DNA of 64,000 nucleotides from Nitrospirae bacterium YQR-1 (lineage in GTDB: Bacteria; Nitrospirota; Thermodesulfovibrionia; Thermodesulfovibrionales; Magnetobacteriaceae): assembly GCA_039908095.1 (NCBI GenBank), contig JAMOBJ010000009.1:30729-94728 (forward strand). The letters run 5' to 3'. The stretch's first letter is position 1; each line of letters starts with the position of its first letter. A model generated the notes under the pieces. The model did not search any database. It worked only from the letters and a program-made list of their open reading frames with translations, and was not told the origin of the DNA. A program made the translations under genes and the position numbers. Below, in pieces: positions 36,242 to 45,389 of this stretch.

Positions 36242-38020
36242 ATGGCTATCAGATTACTTATAATTGTCTTTTGCGGCTTACTTATTGTCTCATGTGCTTC
36301 AATGTCTTCAAAAGAAGAAAATAAATTTATAACCAAAGATGACCATGCGGCACTTAAGGGGCAGGATGTAAGAAAAGTTGTAAAAAAGGATAAACCTGTG
36401 CCACAGGCTGAATTTGCACCGTCATCGGAAAGTTTATCACCTCTGAAAACACGGCTGATATCACTTTCTGTAAGCAACAGGCCGCTTAGTGAGGTTTTAC
36501 AAGCAGTGGCGGAGGCGGCAAGCCTTAATCTTGTTATGCAAAAGGGGGTTGACCCCTCAGCCTCAGTAAATCTAACAATTAACGATGTCGCTGTAGAGGA
36601 GGCCCTTCAGATAATTTTCTCCTCTGTTGATTATTTCTACACTGTTGAGAAAAATATTCTTTATGTGAAAGCAATGGATACGAGGATTTTTGATTTTGGC
36701 CTGCCATCGGTTATCCACTCATATAAGACGGAACTCGGCGGGGATATAATAGGTGGGGCACTATCCTCCTCCGCAAGTTCAGGCAGCAGCGCCTCCGCAA
36801 GCAGCGGAGGCACCTCAGGCACAAACAACTCCGGCATTACAGGCAGTGTGTCGCTGAAGTCGGAAACCGACAAGGACTCAGGCAACATGTGGAGCATGAT
36901 TGATACAACTTTAAAATCGTTGCTTGGTATTTCACAGACATCCACACCTCTTACGGCCTCTCCCGCAGGACGCCCTGTCTCCGGTGGCTCGGCTCAAACG
37001 GCGGCCACCTCTACTCCGGCACAAGGGACGTCTGCTGTTAGGCAGGCTCAGGCCCTTGCCTCTGAAGCCGCCCTTTCAGCACCACAATTATTACCATCCG
37101 GCGCAACGGCAGGCAGCGCCACCAGCGCCTTGAACGTTCCTACCCCCTCGGTTTCTATAAACCGGATGTCGGGAACCATAGTGGTAACAGCCGGCAAGGC
37201 GGATATGTTGAAAGTTGAGAAATTTCTGACAAACCTGAAAGCATCCCTTAACAGACAGGTACTTATTGAGGCAAGAATAGTGGAGGTTCAGTTAAAGGAC
37301 AACCTTCAGTACGGTATTAACTGGAATAATCTCAATAAGTCTTTAAGCGGCCACTTTGGCAGGGATTTTTCCGTAACAGCCACAACATCAGGGTTTAAAG
37401 ACGTCGTCTCCGGCAATGCAAGTTTCGGTTTAACTTTCTCAGGTTTTGATTTCGATTCGGTACTTAATGCGCTCCAGACACAGGGTGACGTAAAAGTACT
37501 GTCAAATCCGCGCTTAAGCATGATAAACGGCCAGAGCGCCATGCTTACCGTGGGAAAAAAGAAGGACTACATAAAAAGCGTATCCTCACAGGTAACAACC
37601 TCCGGCTCTAATTCCTATCTAACCTACTCCACGGAAGTCTCCAGCGTGCTTTCGGGCATAATGTTTGGCATTGTGCCGTACATAGATGAGGCTGGTAATG
37701 TGACATTAAATATAACCCCTATAATCTCCGACCTCGTGGAGCTGCCAACTCAAACATTCGGCAGCAGTTCCTCCACCACCGGTTCAGCCGAAATCGGCCT
37801 CCCGGTCATTGATGTAAGAGAAATGAGCACGACTGTGAAGCTTAGAGATCAGGAAATGGCGGTAATCGGAGGGTTAATCTCACAGAAAGAAAAGCTGACT
37901 GATAATCAGGTGCCGCTCCTGGGCAGTATTCCGGTATTAGGATACCTGTTTAAGAGCAGAGATTCAGTTAATGAAAAAATCGAGCTTGTGCTTATGTTAA
38001 AAATAAATGTGATAATGTGA
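36242..38020 (+). CDS. mshL: MSHA-type secretin MshL, lipoprotein
   Basis: 592 residues. The lipoprotein signal is LIVSC near residue 18. An STN-like domain (PLSEVLQAVAEAASLNLVMQ) and N-domains follow. A low-complexity S/G/A/T linker spans about 175-300. The secretin core is VLIEARIVEVQLKDNLQYGINW, VLSNPRLSMINGQSAMLTVG, then VPLLGSIPVLGYLFKS near the end. It forms the outer-membrane ring through which the pilus exits. ATG 36242 follows the mshK stop by one base. The length and domain order match MshL. Confidence 0.9.
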   Translation: MAIRLLIIVFCGLLIVSCASMSSKEENKFITKDDHAALKGQDVRKVVKKDKPVPQAEFAPSSESLSPLKTRLISLSVSNRPLSEVLQAVAEAASLNLVMQKGVDPSASVNLTINDVAVEEALQIIFSSVDYFYTVEKNILYVKAMDTRIFDFGLPSVIHSYKTELGGDIIGGALSSSASSGSSASASSGGTSGTNNSGITGSVSLKSETDKDSGNMWSMIDTTLKSLLGISQTSTPLTASPAGRPVSGGSAQTAATSTPAQGTSAVRQAQALASEAALSAPQLLPSGATAGSATSALNVPTPSVSINRMSGTIVVTAGKADMLKVEKFLTNLKASLNRQVLIEARIVEVQLKDNLQYGINWNNLNKSLSGHFGRDFSVTATTSGFKDVVSGNASFGLTFSGFDFDSVLNALQTQGDVKVLSNPRLSMINGQSAMLTVGKKKDYIKSVSSQVTTSGSNSYLTYSTEVSSVLSGIMFGIVPYIDEAGNVTLNITPIISDLVELPTQTFGSSSSTTGSAEIGLPVIDVREMSTTVKLRDQEMAVIGGLISQKEKLTDNQVPLLGSIPVLGYLFKSRDSVNEKIELVLMLKINVIM

Positions 38021-38038
38021 AAAACGGGATTACAATAA

Positions 38039-39697
38039 GTGGAAAGACCACCAAAAAAATTAGGTGAAATTTTAAAAGATAAGGGCTACGTAACCGACGA
38101 GATGTTTGCGGTAGCCATGACCCAGCAAAAGATAACCGACCAATTGCTTGGCGTAACCCTGCAGAAACTTGGGTTTGTGACTCCTAAGGAAATGGCTGAG
38201 GTACTTGCCGAACAGGCCGGTGTGCCGTATGTTAATCTCTCTGAATACCACATCGCAGAGGAGCTCTTAAGAAAGATTCCCCGCGATATGGCTGAGAGGC
38301 TTGAATGTCTGCCGCTTTCCACAGAAGATGGACATGTCAACATAGGGCTCACTAATCCAAACAATATTGTAGCTTTGGATACAATGAGAAAACTTCTGAA
38401 AATGCAGGTTAAGGTCAATCTTGTTGACTCCGACAGCTTAAACGACTCGATAGAGCGCATGTACTATTTCATGGAAAACCCAATCGCCCAGCAGATAGAT
38501 AACGTTATTAAGGAAATAGTCTCTGTAACTGTGCCACAACCGGCCTCTGTTTCCGCCCTGACTGAGCTTATCATCAAAGAGGGGCTAAGACGGGCTGCAA
38601 CAGATATACATCTGAGTCCGTCTGAGGAAACCCTGCATGTGTTTTACCGCGTGGATGGCGTTATGCATCACGCCGCCTGTGTTCCCAAAAATGCCCAAAA
38701 CGGTATTATCTCTAAAATTAAGGTGCTCTCCAATCTTGACATTGCAGAGCAAAGACTGCCACAGGACGGGTTCTTTGGGTTTACTTTTCTTAAAAAAAAC
38801 CTGGATATGAGAGTTTCCACCTTGCCCACCATTTATGGAGAGAATGTGGTAATAAGGGTACTCTCCGGCACAGGCCCTGTACTAAGGTTTGACTCTCTGG
38901 GGTTTGATGAAAACAACACCAAAAAACTTAAATACTTGTTTAATAAACCCTATGGGATCATTCTTATAACAGGCCCTACGGGAAGTGGTAAGACAACCAC
39001 GTTGTACTCGGCCCTGAGGCAGATAGACCTGTTGGGGAAAAATGTTTTGACAGTTGAGGACCCTGTGGAGTACCGTTTAAACTTTGTGCGGCAAACACAG
39101 GTGAATTTAAAATCAGGGTATGATTTTTCACGGGCAGGCAGGACCTTTATGAGACAGGACCCGGACGTTATGCTCCTGGGTGAGATACGTGATGAGGAGA
39201 CGGCTCACATTGCCGTAAGGGCCTCAATCACAGGGCACCTTGTTCTTTCCACACTGCACACCAATGATGCAGTTACGGCAATACCCAGGCTTGCTGATTT
39301 AGGAGTGGATAAATTCAACATAGCTGCCTCAGTGTTAGGGATAGTGGCGCAGCGGCTGGTTCGTAAAATTTGCAACAACTGTAAAGTTAAATACACGCTG
39401 GATGACGGCGAACTGGAATATTTCAGGCAAGCCGGTTATGGCACCGGCATTACGGAGGCATATAGGGGTAGGGGCTGTTTGGCATGTCAAAGGAGCGGTT
39501 ATGCGGGGAGAACCGTGGTGGGAGAGATTCTGATTCTTGATGATGAGCTAAGGGATATGATAGCAGGCGGGGAGAGCGTTCTATATTTAAAGCGGAAAGC
39601 CCTTGAAAAGGCAATGAAATCTATGCAGGCCAATGCAATAGACAAGCTCTCAGTGGGGATAACCTCGTTGGAGGAAATCTTGAGGGTAGTGGGGTAG
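38039..39697 (+). CDS. mshE: MshE/PilB-type assembly ATPase
   Basis: 552 residues. It has an N-terminal GspE_N domain (KLGEILKDKGYVTDEMFAVAM), Walker A GPTGSGKTTT near 311, Asp box DPVEYRLN, His box LSTLHTNDA, Walker B DPDVMLLGEIRDEETA, and a four-cysteine zinc site (CNNC, then CLAC about 40 residues later). It powers pilus extension from the cytoplasm. The N-domain of MshE-class ATPases can bind cyclic-di-GMP (motif RLGxx-type near the start); the sequence here is suggestive but not decisive. GTG start at 38039. Confidence 0.93.
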   Translation: MERPPKKLGEILKDKGYVTDEMFAVAMTQQKITDQLLGVTLQKLGFVTPKEMAEVLAEQAGVPYVNLSEYHIAEELLRKIPRDMAERLECLPLSTEDGHVNIGLTNPNNIVALDTMRKLLKMQVKVNLVDSDSLNDSIERMYYFMENPIAQQIDNVIKEIVSVTVPQPASVSALTELIIKEGLRRAATDIHLSPSEETLHVFYRVDGVMHHAACVPKNAQNGIISKIKVLSNLDIAEQRLPQDGFFGFTFLKKNLDMRVSTLPTIYGENVVIRVLSGTGPVLRFDSLGFDENNTKKLKYLFNKPYGIILITGPTGSGKTTTLYSALRQIDLLGKNVLTVEDPVEYRLNFVRQTQVNLKSGYDFSRAGRTFMRQDPDVMLLGEIRDEETAHIAVRASITGHLVLSTLHTNDAVTAIPRLADLGVDKFNIAASVLGIVAQRLVRKICNNCKVKYTLDDGELEYFRQAGYGTGITEAYRGRGCLACQRSGYAGRTVVGEILILDDELRDMIAGGESVLYLKRKALEKAMKSMQANAIDKLSVGITSLEEILRVVG

Positions 39698-39705
39698 CAG
39701 CGGCA

Positions 39706-40926
39706 GTGCCAAGTTATGCTTATAAGGCGGTAGATGAAAACGGAGACATCCTTAAGGGGATAATAGAGGCCGAGGATGTGTCAACTTTTAATAATACCAT
39801 GCAGCTGTCCCGTCTTCATGTTATTTCGGTAAAAGAGAAAACAGGCGGCGGAGTTCTTCCGTCAGTCAATATATTTGGAAAGAAAATTCAGAGGAAAGAC
39901 ATAATAGAGCTTGCCACAAATCTTGCTGTTATGATAGATGCCGGCCTGCCGTTGCTTACAGCCTTTGATGATTTAATAACAACCACTGAGCTGCCCTTTT
40001 TTAAGCAGAAACTCATCACGATAAGAAGACAGGTGATGCTTGGGTCGTCTCTGTCGGATGCGATAACGCAGGAGCGGGACATATTTCCTGATATCTTTAT
40101 CCGGCTTGTGCGCATTGGTGAGGAGACTGGTTCACTGGGTAAGAGTTTAAAGGATGTGGCGGAGCATCTTCAGAGGATGGAGGATCTGGCATCGGCAATA
40201 AAGCGGGCTCTTATGTATCCCACCTTTGCGTTGATAACAACAAGCGGAGCGCTTTTTTTCTGGTTAGTCGTTGTTATGCCAAAAATGGCCGTGCTTTTTG
40301 AAGACATGGGGGTAGCACTGCCTCTTATCACACAAGTTCTTATAAAGACAAGCAAATCAGCTGAGAGTAACTGGTATATTATTCTGGCGGTGCCTGTCGC
40401 TTTGTCAGCGCTTTTTAAGTATTTGGGGCGGTACGAAAAATTTCAATACTTTTTGGACTATACTGCTTTAAAAATGCCGATAATTAAGCTCATAAGTTAT
40501 AATAAGGTGCTTGCTTTGTTTTCAGAGCAGATGAGAATTCTTCTGGTAGCAGGGATAACGATAAACAGATCGTTTGAGCTTCTTCAGGAGACTATCGGCA
40601 ATATGGTGTTTTCGAGGGCATTCGTAAGGGTCAATGATTTGATACTAAGTGGAGTTAGTGTGGGGGATTCCCTCAGATTGCAAAGGATCTTTCCAGTATT
40701 AGTGGTAAGGATGGTAAGTGTGGGAGAGGCAAGCGGTAGTTTGGATGCACAGTTTGGGTTTTTATCGGAATATTTCCTAAAAAAACTGGATGATATATCG
40801 CAGAAGATGAGTAAGTTGATAGAGCCGGTGGTTATGGTGTTTGTGGGAATAATGTTTACGATAATGATAGTGGGGGTCTTTGCGCCCATCTATGATCTTA
40901 TCTCCGGTGTTGGGGCACAACAATGA
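39706..40926 (+). CDS. mshG: MshG/PilC-type inner-membrane platform protein
   Basis: 406 residues with two tandem T2SSF domains (IELATNLAVMIDAGLPLLTAFDDL in the first, LFSEQMRILLVAGITINRSFELL in the second) and three membrane helices (about 170-190, 225-240, 375-400). It is the PilC/GspF platform on which the ATPase acts. GTG 39706 is 8 bases after the mshE stop. It is the last gene of the tightly spaced msh block; a MITE separates it from mshM. Confidence 0.92.
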   Translation: MPSYAYKAVDENGDILKGIIEAEDVSTFNNTMQLSRLHVISVKEKTGGGVLPSVNIFGKKIQRKDIIELATNLAVMIDAGLPLLTAFDDLITTTELPFFKQKLITIRRQVMLGSSLSDAITQERDIFPDIFIRLVRIGEETGSLGKSLKDVAEHLQRMEDLASAIKRALMYPTFALITTSGALFFWLVVVMPKMAVLFEDMGVALPLITQVLIKTSKSAESNWYIILAVPVALSALFKYLGRYEKFQYFLDYTALKMPIIKLISYNKVLALFSEQMRILLVAGITINRSFELLQETIGNMVFSRAFVRVNDLILSGVSVGDSLRLQRIFPVLVVRMVSVGEASGSLDAQFGFLSEYFLKKLDDISQKMSKLIEPVVMVFVGIMFTIMIVGVFAPIYDLISGVGAQQ

Positions 40927-41052
40927 TACAAGGCCGACTTCAATCGTCTAACTTTATTGGCTTTGTCACAAGCTCCCCGACGTACGAAAAAGTATGCATT
41001 TGTCGCTTGCCCCTTGCCACCGCATTATACTTCCGGTTGCAACTTATAGTAT
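40926..41052. repeat. Degenerate MITE-like element I before mshM
   Basis: atacaaggccgacttcaatcgtctaac at the left and ccggttgcaacttatagtat at the right are weakened versions of the outer ends, with caagctccccgacgtac inside. It ends 15 bases before the mshM GTG. Confidence 0.65.
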
Positions 41053-41067
41053 GAGGGAAGTGTAGCG

Positions 41068-42447
41068 GTGGATTTGACAGAGTATTTTGGATTTACAGAG
41101 GAACCGTTTAAGATAACTCCCGATCCTAAGTATTTTTTCCCGTCGGGCTGCCACAAGGAGTGTCTGTCGTCACTGGAGTATTCATTCAGGCAGAGGGAGG
41201 GTTTTACACTAATAACTGGTGAGCCCGGCACGGGTAAGACCACGCTGCTGAATCTTTTCATAGAAAAAATGAAGGACAGGGCGGAGATAGCGGTGATTTT
41301 GACGCCCAGGCTTTCACCGCAGGAGATGCTCTTTGCCATAATTGATGATTTGGGACTGACAACGGAGACAAAAAACAAAAACGATGTAATCAGCCGGTTC
41401 AGAAACTTTTTGGTAGAGATGAATGCAACAGGAAAGCCGGTAATAATAATTGTGGATGAGGCACAGGGGCTTTCAATTGATACGCTTGAGGAATTGCGGC
41501 TGCTGTCAAATCTTGAGACACACAAGGAAAAACTCTTGCATATAGTGCTTTTTGGGCAGCCGGAGCTTGATGATAAACTCAGGACTGAGCAGTTACGCCA
41601 GCTAAAGCAAAGAATCATTACGAGGTGTACTTTAGGGCATCTGGATGCAACAGAGACATATGATTACATAACGTACCGGATAATGAAAGCCGGAGGGACA
41701 TCAATAAAATTTGATGACGGGGCAAGGAAGGAAATTTTTATAAAAAGCCGCGGGATACCCCGATTAATCAACATTCTCTGTACAAGGGTTTTAATGGTGG
41801 TTTATGTAAAGGAAACCAGGGAGATAACGAAAGAGGTTGTGGCTTTGGCGTTTCAGAGTTTATCGCCGGAAGAGGACGGGAAGCAATCAAAAAAATCAGT
41901 AAAATATATAGCAATTGCGGCTCTGATACTTGTTGTAATAACCGGAGTGTTTGTTACATTAAAAAACCGGATTAGTGCCGATAAAACTCAGATTGAAACA
42001 GTAGTTAAGCGTGCTCTTGAGACTCCAAAGCCTGCTCCTGGACAGTTACCCTCTGAAGCAGTGGCGGACAATGTGACGGTAAATGAGTCCGTTTCGGCAG
42101 ATAACCGGAGCGTAGATAACATGACTCAGGTAATACAACAAGCTGTTGCGCCTGCGGAGAGTGACAGACCGGCGGTTGTACAAAATGTAGCTCCTGCAGA
42201 TGAGGCGGTAAAAGTGTCGCCGTCGCCTGTAAGAGCAAAGAGCGCTGTGGTGGAGGTTAAGTACAATATTGTCAATATGAGACAAAAACCTGATTCCAAA
42301 TCCCTGATAATCGCCTATCTGAAAAAAGAGGACAGGCCGGTTGTAGTTGACAAGTTCCAGAGTGCTGATGGAAAATACTGGTACAGAGTTAAAACGCCGG
42401 ATGGCAAAGTAGGCTGGATTTCTGAGGTGGCGGTAGGTGTTAAATGA
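41068..42447 (+). CDS. mshM: MshM/ExeA-type AAA ATPase with C-terminal SH3b domain
   Basis: 459 residues from GTG 41068. The AAA domain has FGFTEEPFKITPDPKYF (typical ExeA/MshM start), Walker A GEPGTGKT at 51-58, Walker B VIIIVDEAQ and the arginine-finger region (QLKQRIITRCTLGHL). A membrane helix lies at about 278-297, a Pro/Ala-rich periplasmic linker follows, and a bacterial SH3 domain (YNIVNMRQKPDSKSLIIAYL, then WYRVKTPDGKVGWIS) ends the protein. ExeA-like proteins open peptidoglycan for secretin assembly; the SH3b domain fits cell-wall binding. Confidence 0.88.
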   Translation: MDLTEYFGFTEEPFKITPDPKYFFPSGCHKECLSSLEYSFRQREGFTLITGEPGTGKTTLLNLFIEKMKDRAEIAVILTPRLSPQEMLFAIIDDLGLTTETKNKNDVISRFRNFLVEMNATGKPVIIIVDEAQGLSIDTLEELRLLSNLETHKEKLLHIVLFGQPELDDKLRTEQLRQLKQRIITRCTLGHLDATETYDYITYRIMKAGGTSIKFDDGARKEIFIKSRGIPRLINILCTRVLMVVYVKETREITKEVVALAFQSLSPEEDGKQSKKSVKYIAIAALILVVITGVFVTLKNRISADKTQIETVVKRALETPKPAPGQLPSEAVADNVTVNESVSADNRSVDNMTQVIQQAVAPAESDRPAVVQNVAPADEAVKVSPSPVRAKSAVVEVKYNIVNMRQKPDSKSLIIAYLKKEDRPVVVDKFQSADGKYWYRVKTPDGKVGWISEVAVGVK

Positions 42448-42475
42448 GCAGAGGATTGACGGAGAGGATAGCTAC

Positions 42476-43228
42476 GTGAAAACATTTTTTTTAGTGCTTG
42501 TAATGGGTTTACTTGTATTTGTTGCCACAGGTGAGTGTGCACAAAAAGAGGGTTCTGTGGAATTTGAAGGTGCTCAAAGGACTTTTTTTAAGACAGGCAA
42601 GGCGGAAGCGGTTATGTCTTTGGAACCACTCTCAGGACGTAAGAGTTTATTTGCTATCGGACCGGTTGACGGCTTGGACGGTGAGATTACAATTTTTGAT
42701 TCCAAACCATACATCACAAAGGTACGTGGCAGTGATTACACATTAGACCAAACATTCAACCACAGCGCCGCATTTCTTGTTTGGACGGAGCAGCCTCTTT
42801 GGCAGGATATACCTATTCCGGCTTCAGTTAAAGATTATGCCGGCCTGCAGCAGTTTATAAAAACAAAAGCGGCAGAGGCCGGTATTGATGTAAATATACC
42901 TTTTGCGTTTTTGATAAGCGGCATTGCCGATATGATTAAATGGCATATCAACACAGATAGGACAGACGGTAAACCTATTACCAAAGAACTCTTCGCTAAA
43001 TCAAAGGAATCGTATATCACAAAGAATGAACCGGTTGACATTATCGGATTTTACTCGGAGAGCCATCACGGACAATTCATAAGCGAGTATGCCCCTGCAA
43101 TAAAACCTGAATCGGAAGCCAAAAACGCTATCCACATTCATCTGGTTTCAAGGGTTAGTAAGGCCTCAGGGCATATTGACGACTTGACTTTAGGGAAAGA
43201 TATGATACTCCGCCTTCCAAAACAGTGA
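42476..43228 (+). CDS. Exported alpha-acetolactate-decarboxylase-like protein
   Basis: About 250 residues from GTG 42476 (GGAGAGG upstream); a start at 42437 would place residues before the signal peptide. The signal peptide is KTFFLVLVMGLLVFVATGECA. The mature part follows the BudA pattern: SLFAIGPVDGLDGEITIFDSK near the start, DIIGFYSESHHGQF, and a metal-ligand cluster IHIHLVSR with SGHIDDL near the end (equivalent to HLHF and GHVLD of acetolactate decarboxylase). BudA enzymes are usually cytoplasmic, so secretion is odd and the real substrate may differ. Confidence 0.7.
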   Translation: MKTFFLVLVMGLLVFVATGECAQKEGSVEFEGAQRTFFKTGKAEAVMSLEPLSGRKSLFAIGPVDGLDGEITIFDSKPYITKVRGSDYTLDQTFNHSAAFLVWTEQPLWQDIPIPASVKDYAGLQQFIKTKAAEAGIDVNIPFAFLISGIADMIKWHINTDRTDGKPITKELFAKSKESYITKNEPVDIIGFYSESHHGQFISEYAPAIKPESEAKNAIHIHLVSRVSKASGHIDDLTLGKDMILRLPKQ

Positions 43229-43244
43229 TACAGCAACGCCTTTA

Positions 43245-43291
43245 ATACCAAGTTGCAGCCGGAAGTTAATCGAATGAATGCAACTTGGTAT
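43245..43291. repeat. Miniature MITE-like element J (47 bp)
   Basis: ataccaagttgcagccgg and gaatgaatgcaacttggtat, the two outer ends, are joined almost directly. It sits between convergent genes, and the pglB stop codon (43266-43268) lies in it. Confidence 0.85.
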
Positions 43292-45389
43292 TAGGCTTAA
43301 AGAGCCTGACATATGGGAAGTCATTGTAGATTTCTTTAAACAGGCTCTTATCAAAAATTCCAAGTATAAACATTTGATTAAAGTTTGACCGATAGGTTTT
43401 TTCATCCATAAGAAGCGTGTATAAGACGGTTGGGCCTTTCTTTATTATTTCAAGATATTGGCCGTCAGGGTTGTTGGGAAACGTGTGTATGTCTTTGATT
43501 TCACCCCTGTCTGATATAACTACAGACTTAAGGGGAATATTACCGTTGAGGGTGCCTGTTGCGTCTTCCACTCTAACTTCTTTAAGGAATTTTATGGGTT
43601 TTTTATACTCATTACTTTTAGCGGCAAAATCCCAATTCCCTATGTTTGTTACAGCATTAAAGGTGTGAATCATATCGTTGGAAAAAAGGATATACACATT
43701 TTCACCGTTAAACCCCTCTGTAAAGTTTATCGCCCTTAAGATTTTATCCGCTGCATTTTTGTTTTCATTTACCTTACTTGTTGACACCACACGGTCTATG
43801 TAACAGAGAACGTTGTAGAGTTCCCTCTGGCTTGAAACACTGAGGCCTCTGGCTGTAAAGTAGGTGCTTTCGTAACTTATCGGACCCGGGTCATGGTACG
43901 TCTTAAGGCCGATACTTTGCAACACATAACCGCTGTCCCACCACGTGAAAACCTTAGAGCCCTCCGGCACTACTCTTTTTATCTCTTTAAATCCCTTATA
44001 TATGTTCCCGTTAAATAATAAAAATGGGTTATATGAATAAGCAGACATAAAGCCGGTGACAAAAAAAACGGCAAATATCAACGCATAAACCAACGGCTCT
44101 TTTATTAATTTTATTTTTTCTGCAGATTTCCCGCAGGCGGAAACAATCAATGCCAGCAGATAACCTAACCCGGCACCGGCAAAGGGCGGTAAATACATGG
44201 CAAGACGAATTTCACTTTTAAAGGACAGAAGCCCAATGAAAAATACCGGTAAAATCATCAATGCCACCGGCAGGTTCAATAATACAAAAATACAAAATCC
44301 TGAAATCCCAATAAGCGGCAGCCATGGTCCGCTGTAAAAGACTGCTGACAGCACTGTCTGAGGTGTAAAGTGTTTTGTCTCTCTTGTAAAGATATCCCTT
44401 GTGGGAAAGCTGTCACCGGTTTTTAGTGTTTCCACAGTTGAGATGCCGGTAAATTTATCTATGAAAATTTTTATCATATCAATTCCGGGCTTTAATACAT
44501 CAAAAGCAGCAATAAGTACAATAAGAAAGAGCGCTGTAGAAAGTAACCACACCGACATTTCCCATTTACTGTGGTCTTTGTATTTATATGCAAAAACAGC
44601 CAAAGCCGACATTATAAAAAACACTGCCGACATCGAAACACTGCTTAAAGGCAGCATAACATCATTTAGAAACGAAAACGAAAAACAAAGAAAAAACGAA
44701 ACAACAATATGTTTAAGCCTGATTTTCTTTAAAAAAAGCGAAACAGTAAACACTGTGAGATAGATAAAAGTAAACCCTCTGTGCCCCTGATACCACCAAT
44801 CGAAAAAAAACAGGGAAATACCGGTAAGGACGGAATACAAATAAATCTCCCTGAGAGTTTTACCCTCAGATGATTTCAAGATAAAAAAAGAGGCAAGAAA
44901 TGGGAAAAACAAATTTAACAGGTCTGTATCAAACCTGCCGATAGCGGTTCTTTCGTAATAGATTTTACCAAATGTTCCAAAAACAGAGGCGGAAACAGCC
45001 ATCCCTGGATGTCCTGCTTTATAAAAAAACAATGACAATGGAATAATAAACAAACCGGAGAGGATAAAAACTGTATAAAAGGCGGCTGTTATATGATTTC
45101 CATTGAAAAAAGCAGAAAGTTTAACTGCTATAACGCTGATAAGAGGGCTGGAGAGTGCAGGGGCGCCGCCAGCATACTCAGAGGCTTTAATAATCCAGTG
45201 GTAGCCGTCAACTGTTGACATCAACGGGGTCCGGCCGTAAAAGTACATATCCGGCTGCATTTCCCATTTGCTCATAGCATGGTATCTGACAAAGATGGAA
45301 AGAAAAAGACATAAAACAACGGCTATGGCAAAAAGCACTTTGCCGGATAATATTTTCTCCCGCAGAGACAACGTGTTTTCCTCTTTCAC
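43266..45389 (-). CDS. pglB: STT3/PglB-type oligosaccharyltransferase
   Basis: 707 residues from GTG 45389 (GAGGGGG close upstream; GTGA overlap with the preceding stop). About 12 membrane segments are followed by a C-terminal periplasmic domain. Diagnostic residues, numbered from this start: D61 in TVDGYHW; R147, D154 and D156 in YERTAIGRFDTD; E320 in STVETL (TIXE-like); and WWDSGY at 483-488, equivalent to the WWDYG motif. These positions almost coincide with those of Campylobacter PglB (D56, R147, D154, D156, E319, WWD 463-465). It should transfer lipid-linked glycans to Asn in proteins in the periplasm. The last eight residues (NTKLHSFD) come from a MITE end. Confidence 0.9.
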   Translation of the reverse strand: MKEENTLSLREKILSGKVLFAIAVVLCLFLSIFVRYHAMSKWEMQPDMYFYGRTPLMSTVDGYHWIIKASEYAGGAPALSSPLISVIAVKLSAFFNGNHITAAFYTVFILSGLFIIPLSLFFYKAGHPGMAVSASVFGTFGKIYYERTAIGRFDTDLLNLFFPFLASFFILKSSEGKTLREIYLYSVLTGISLFFFDWWYQGHRGFTFIYLTVFTVSLFLKKIRLKHIVVSFFLCFSFSFLNDVMLPLSSVSMSAVFFIMSALAVFAYKYKDHSKWEMSVWLLSTALFLIVLIAAFDVLKPGIDMIKIFIDKFTGISTVETLKTGDSFPTRDIFTRETKHFTPQTVLSAVFYSGPWLPLIGISGFCIFVLLNLPVALMILPVFFIGLLSFKSEIRLAMYLPPFAGAGLGYLLALIVSACGKSAEKIKLIKEPLVYALIFAVFFVTGFMSAYSYNPFLLFNGNIYKGFKEIKRVVPEGSKVFTWWDSGYVLQSIGLKTYHDPGPISYESTYFTARGLSVSSQRELYNVLCYIDRVVSTSKVNENKNAADKILRAINFTEGFNGENVYILFSNDMIHTFNAVTNIGNWDFAAKSNEYKKPIKFLKEVRVEDATGTLNGNIPLKSVVISDRGEIKDIHTFPNNPDGQYLEIIKKGPTVLYTLLMDEKTYRSNFNQMFILGIFDKSLFKEIYNDFPYVRLFKPNTKLHSFD

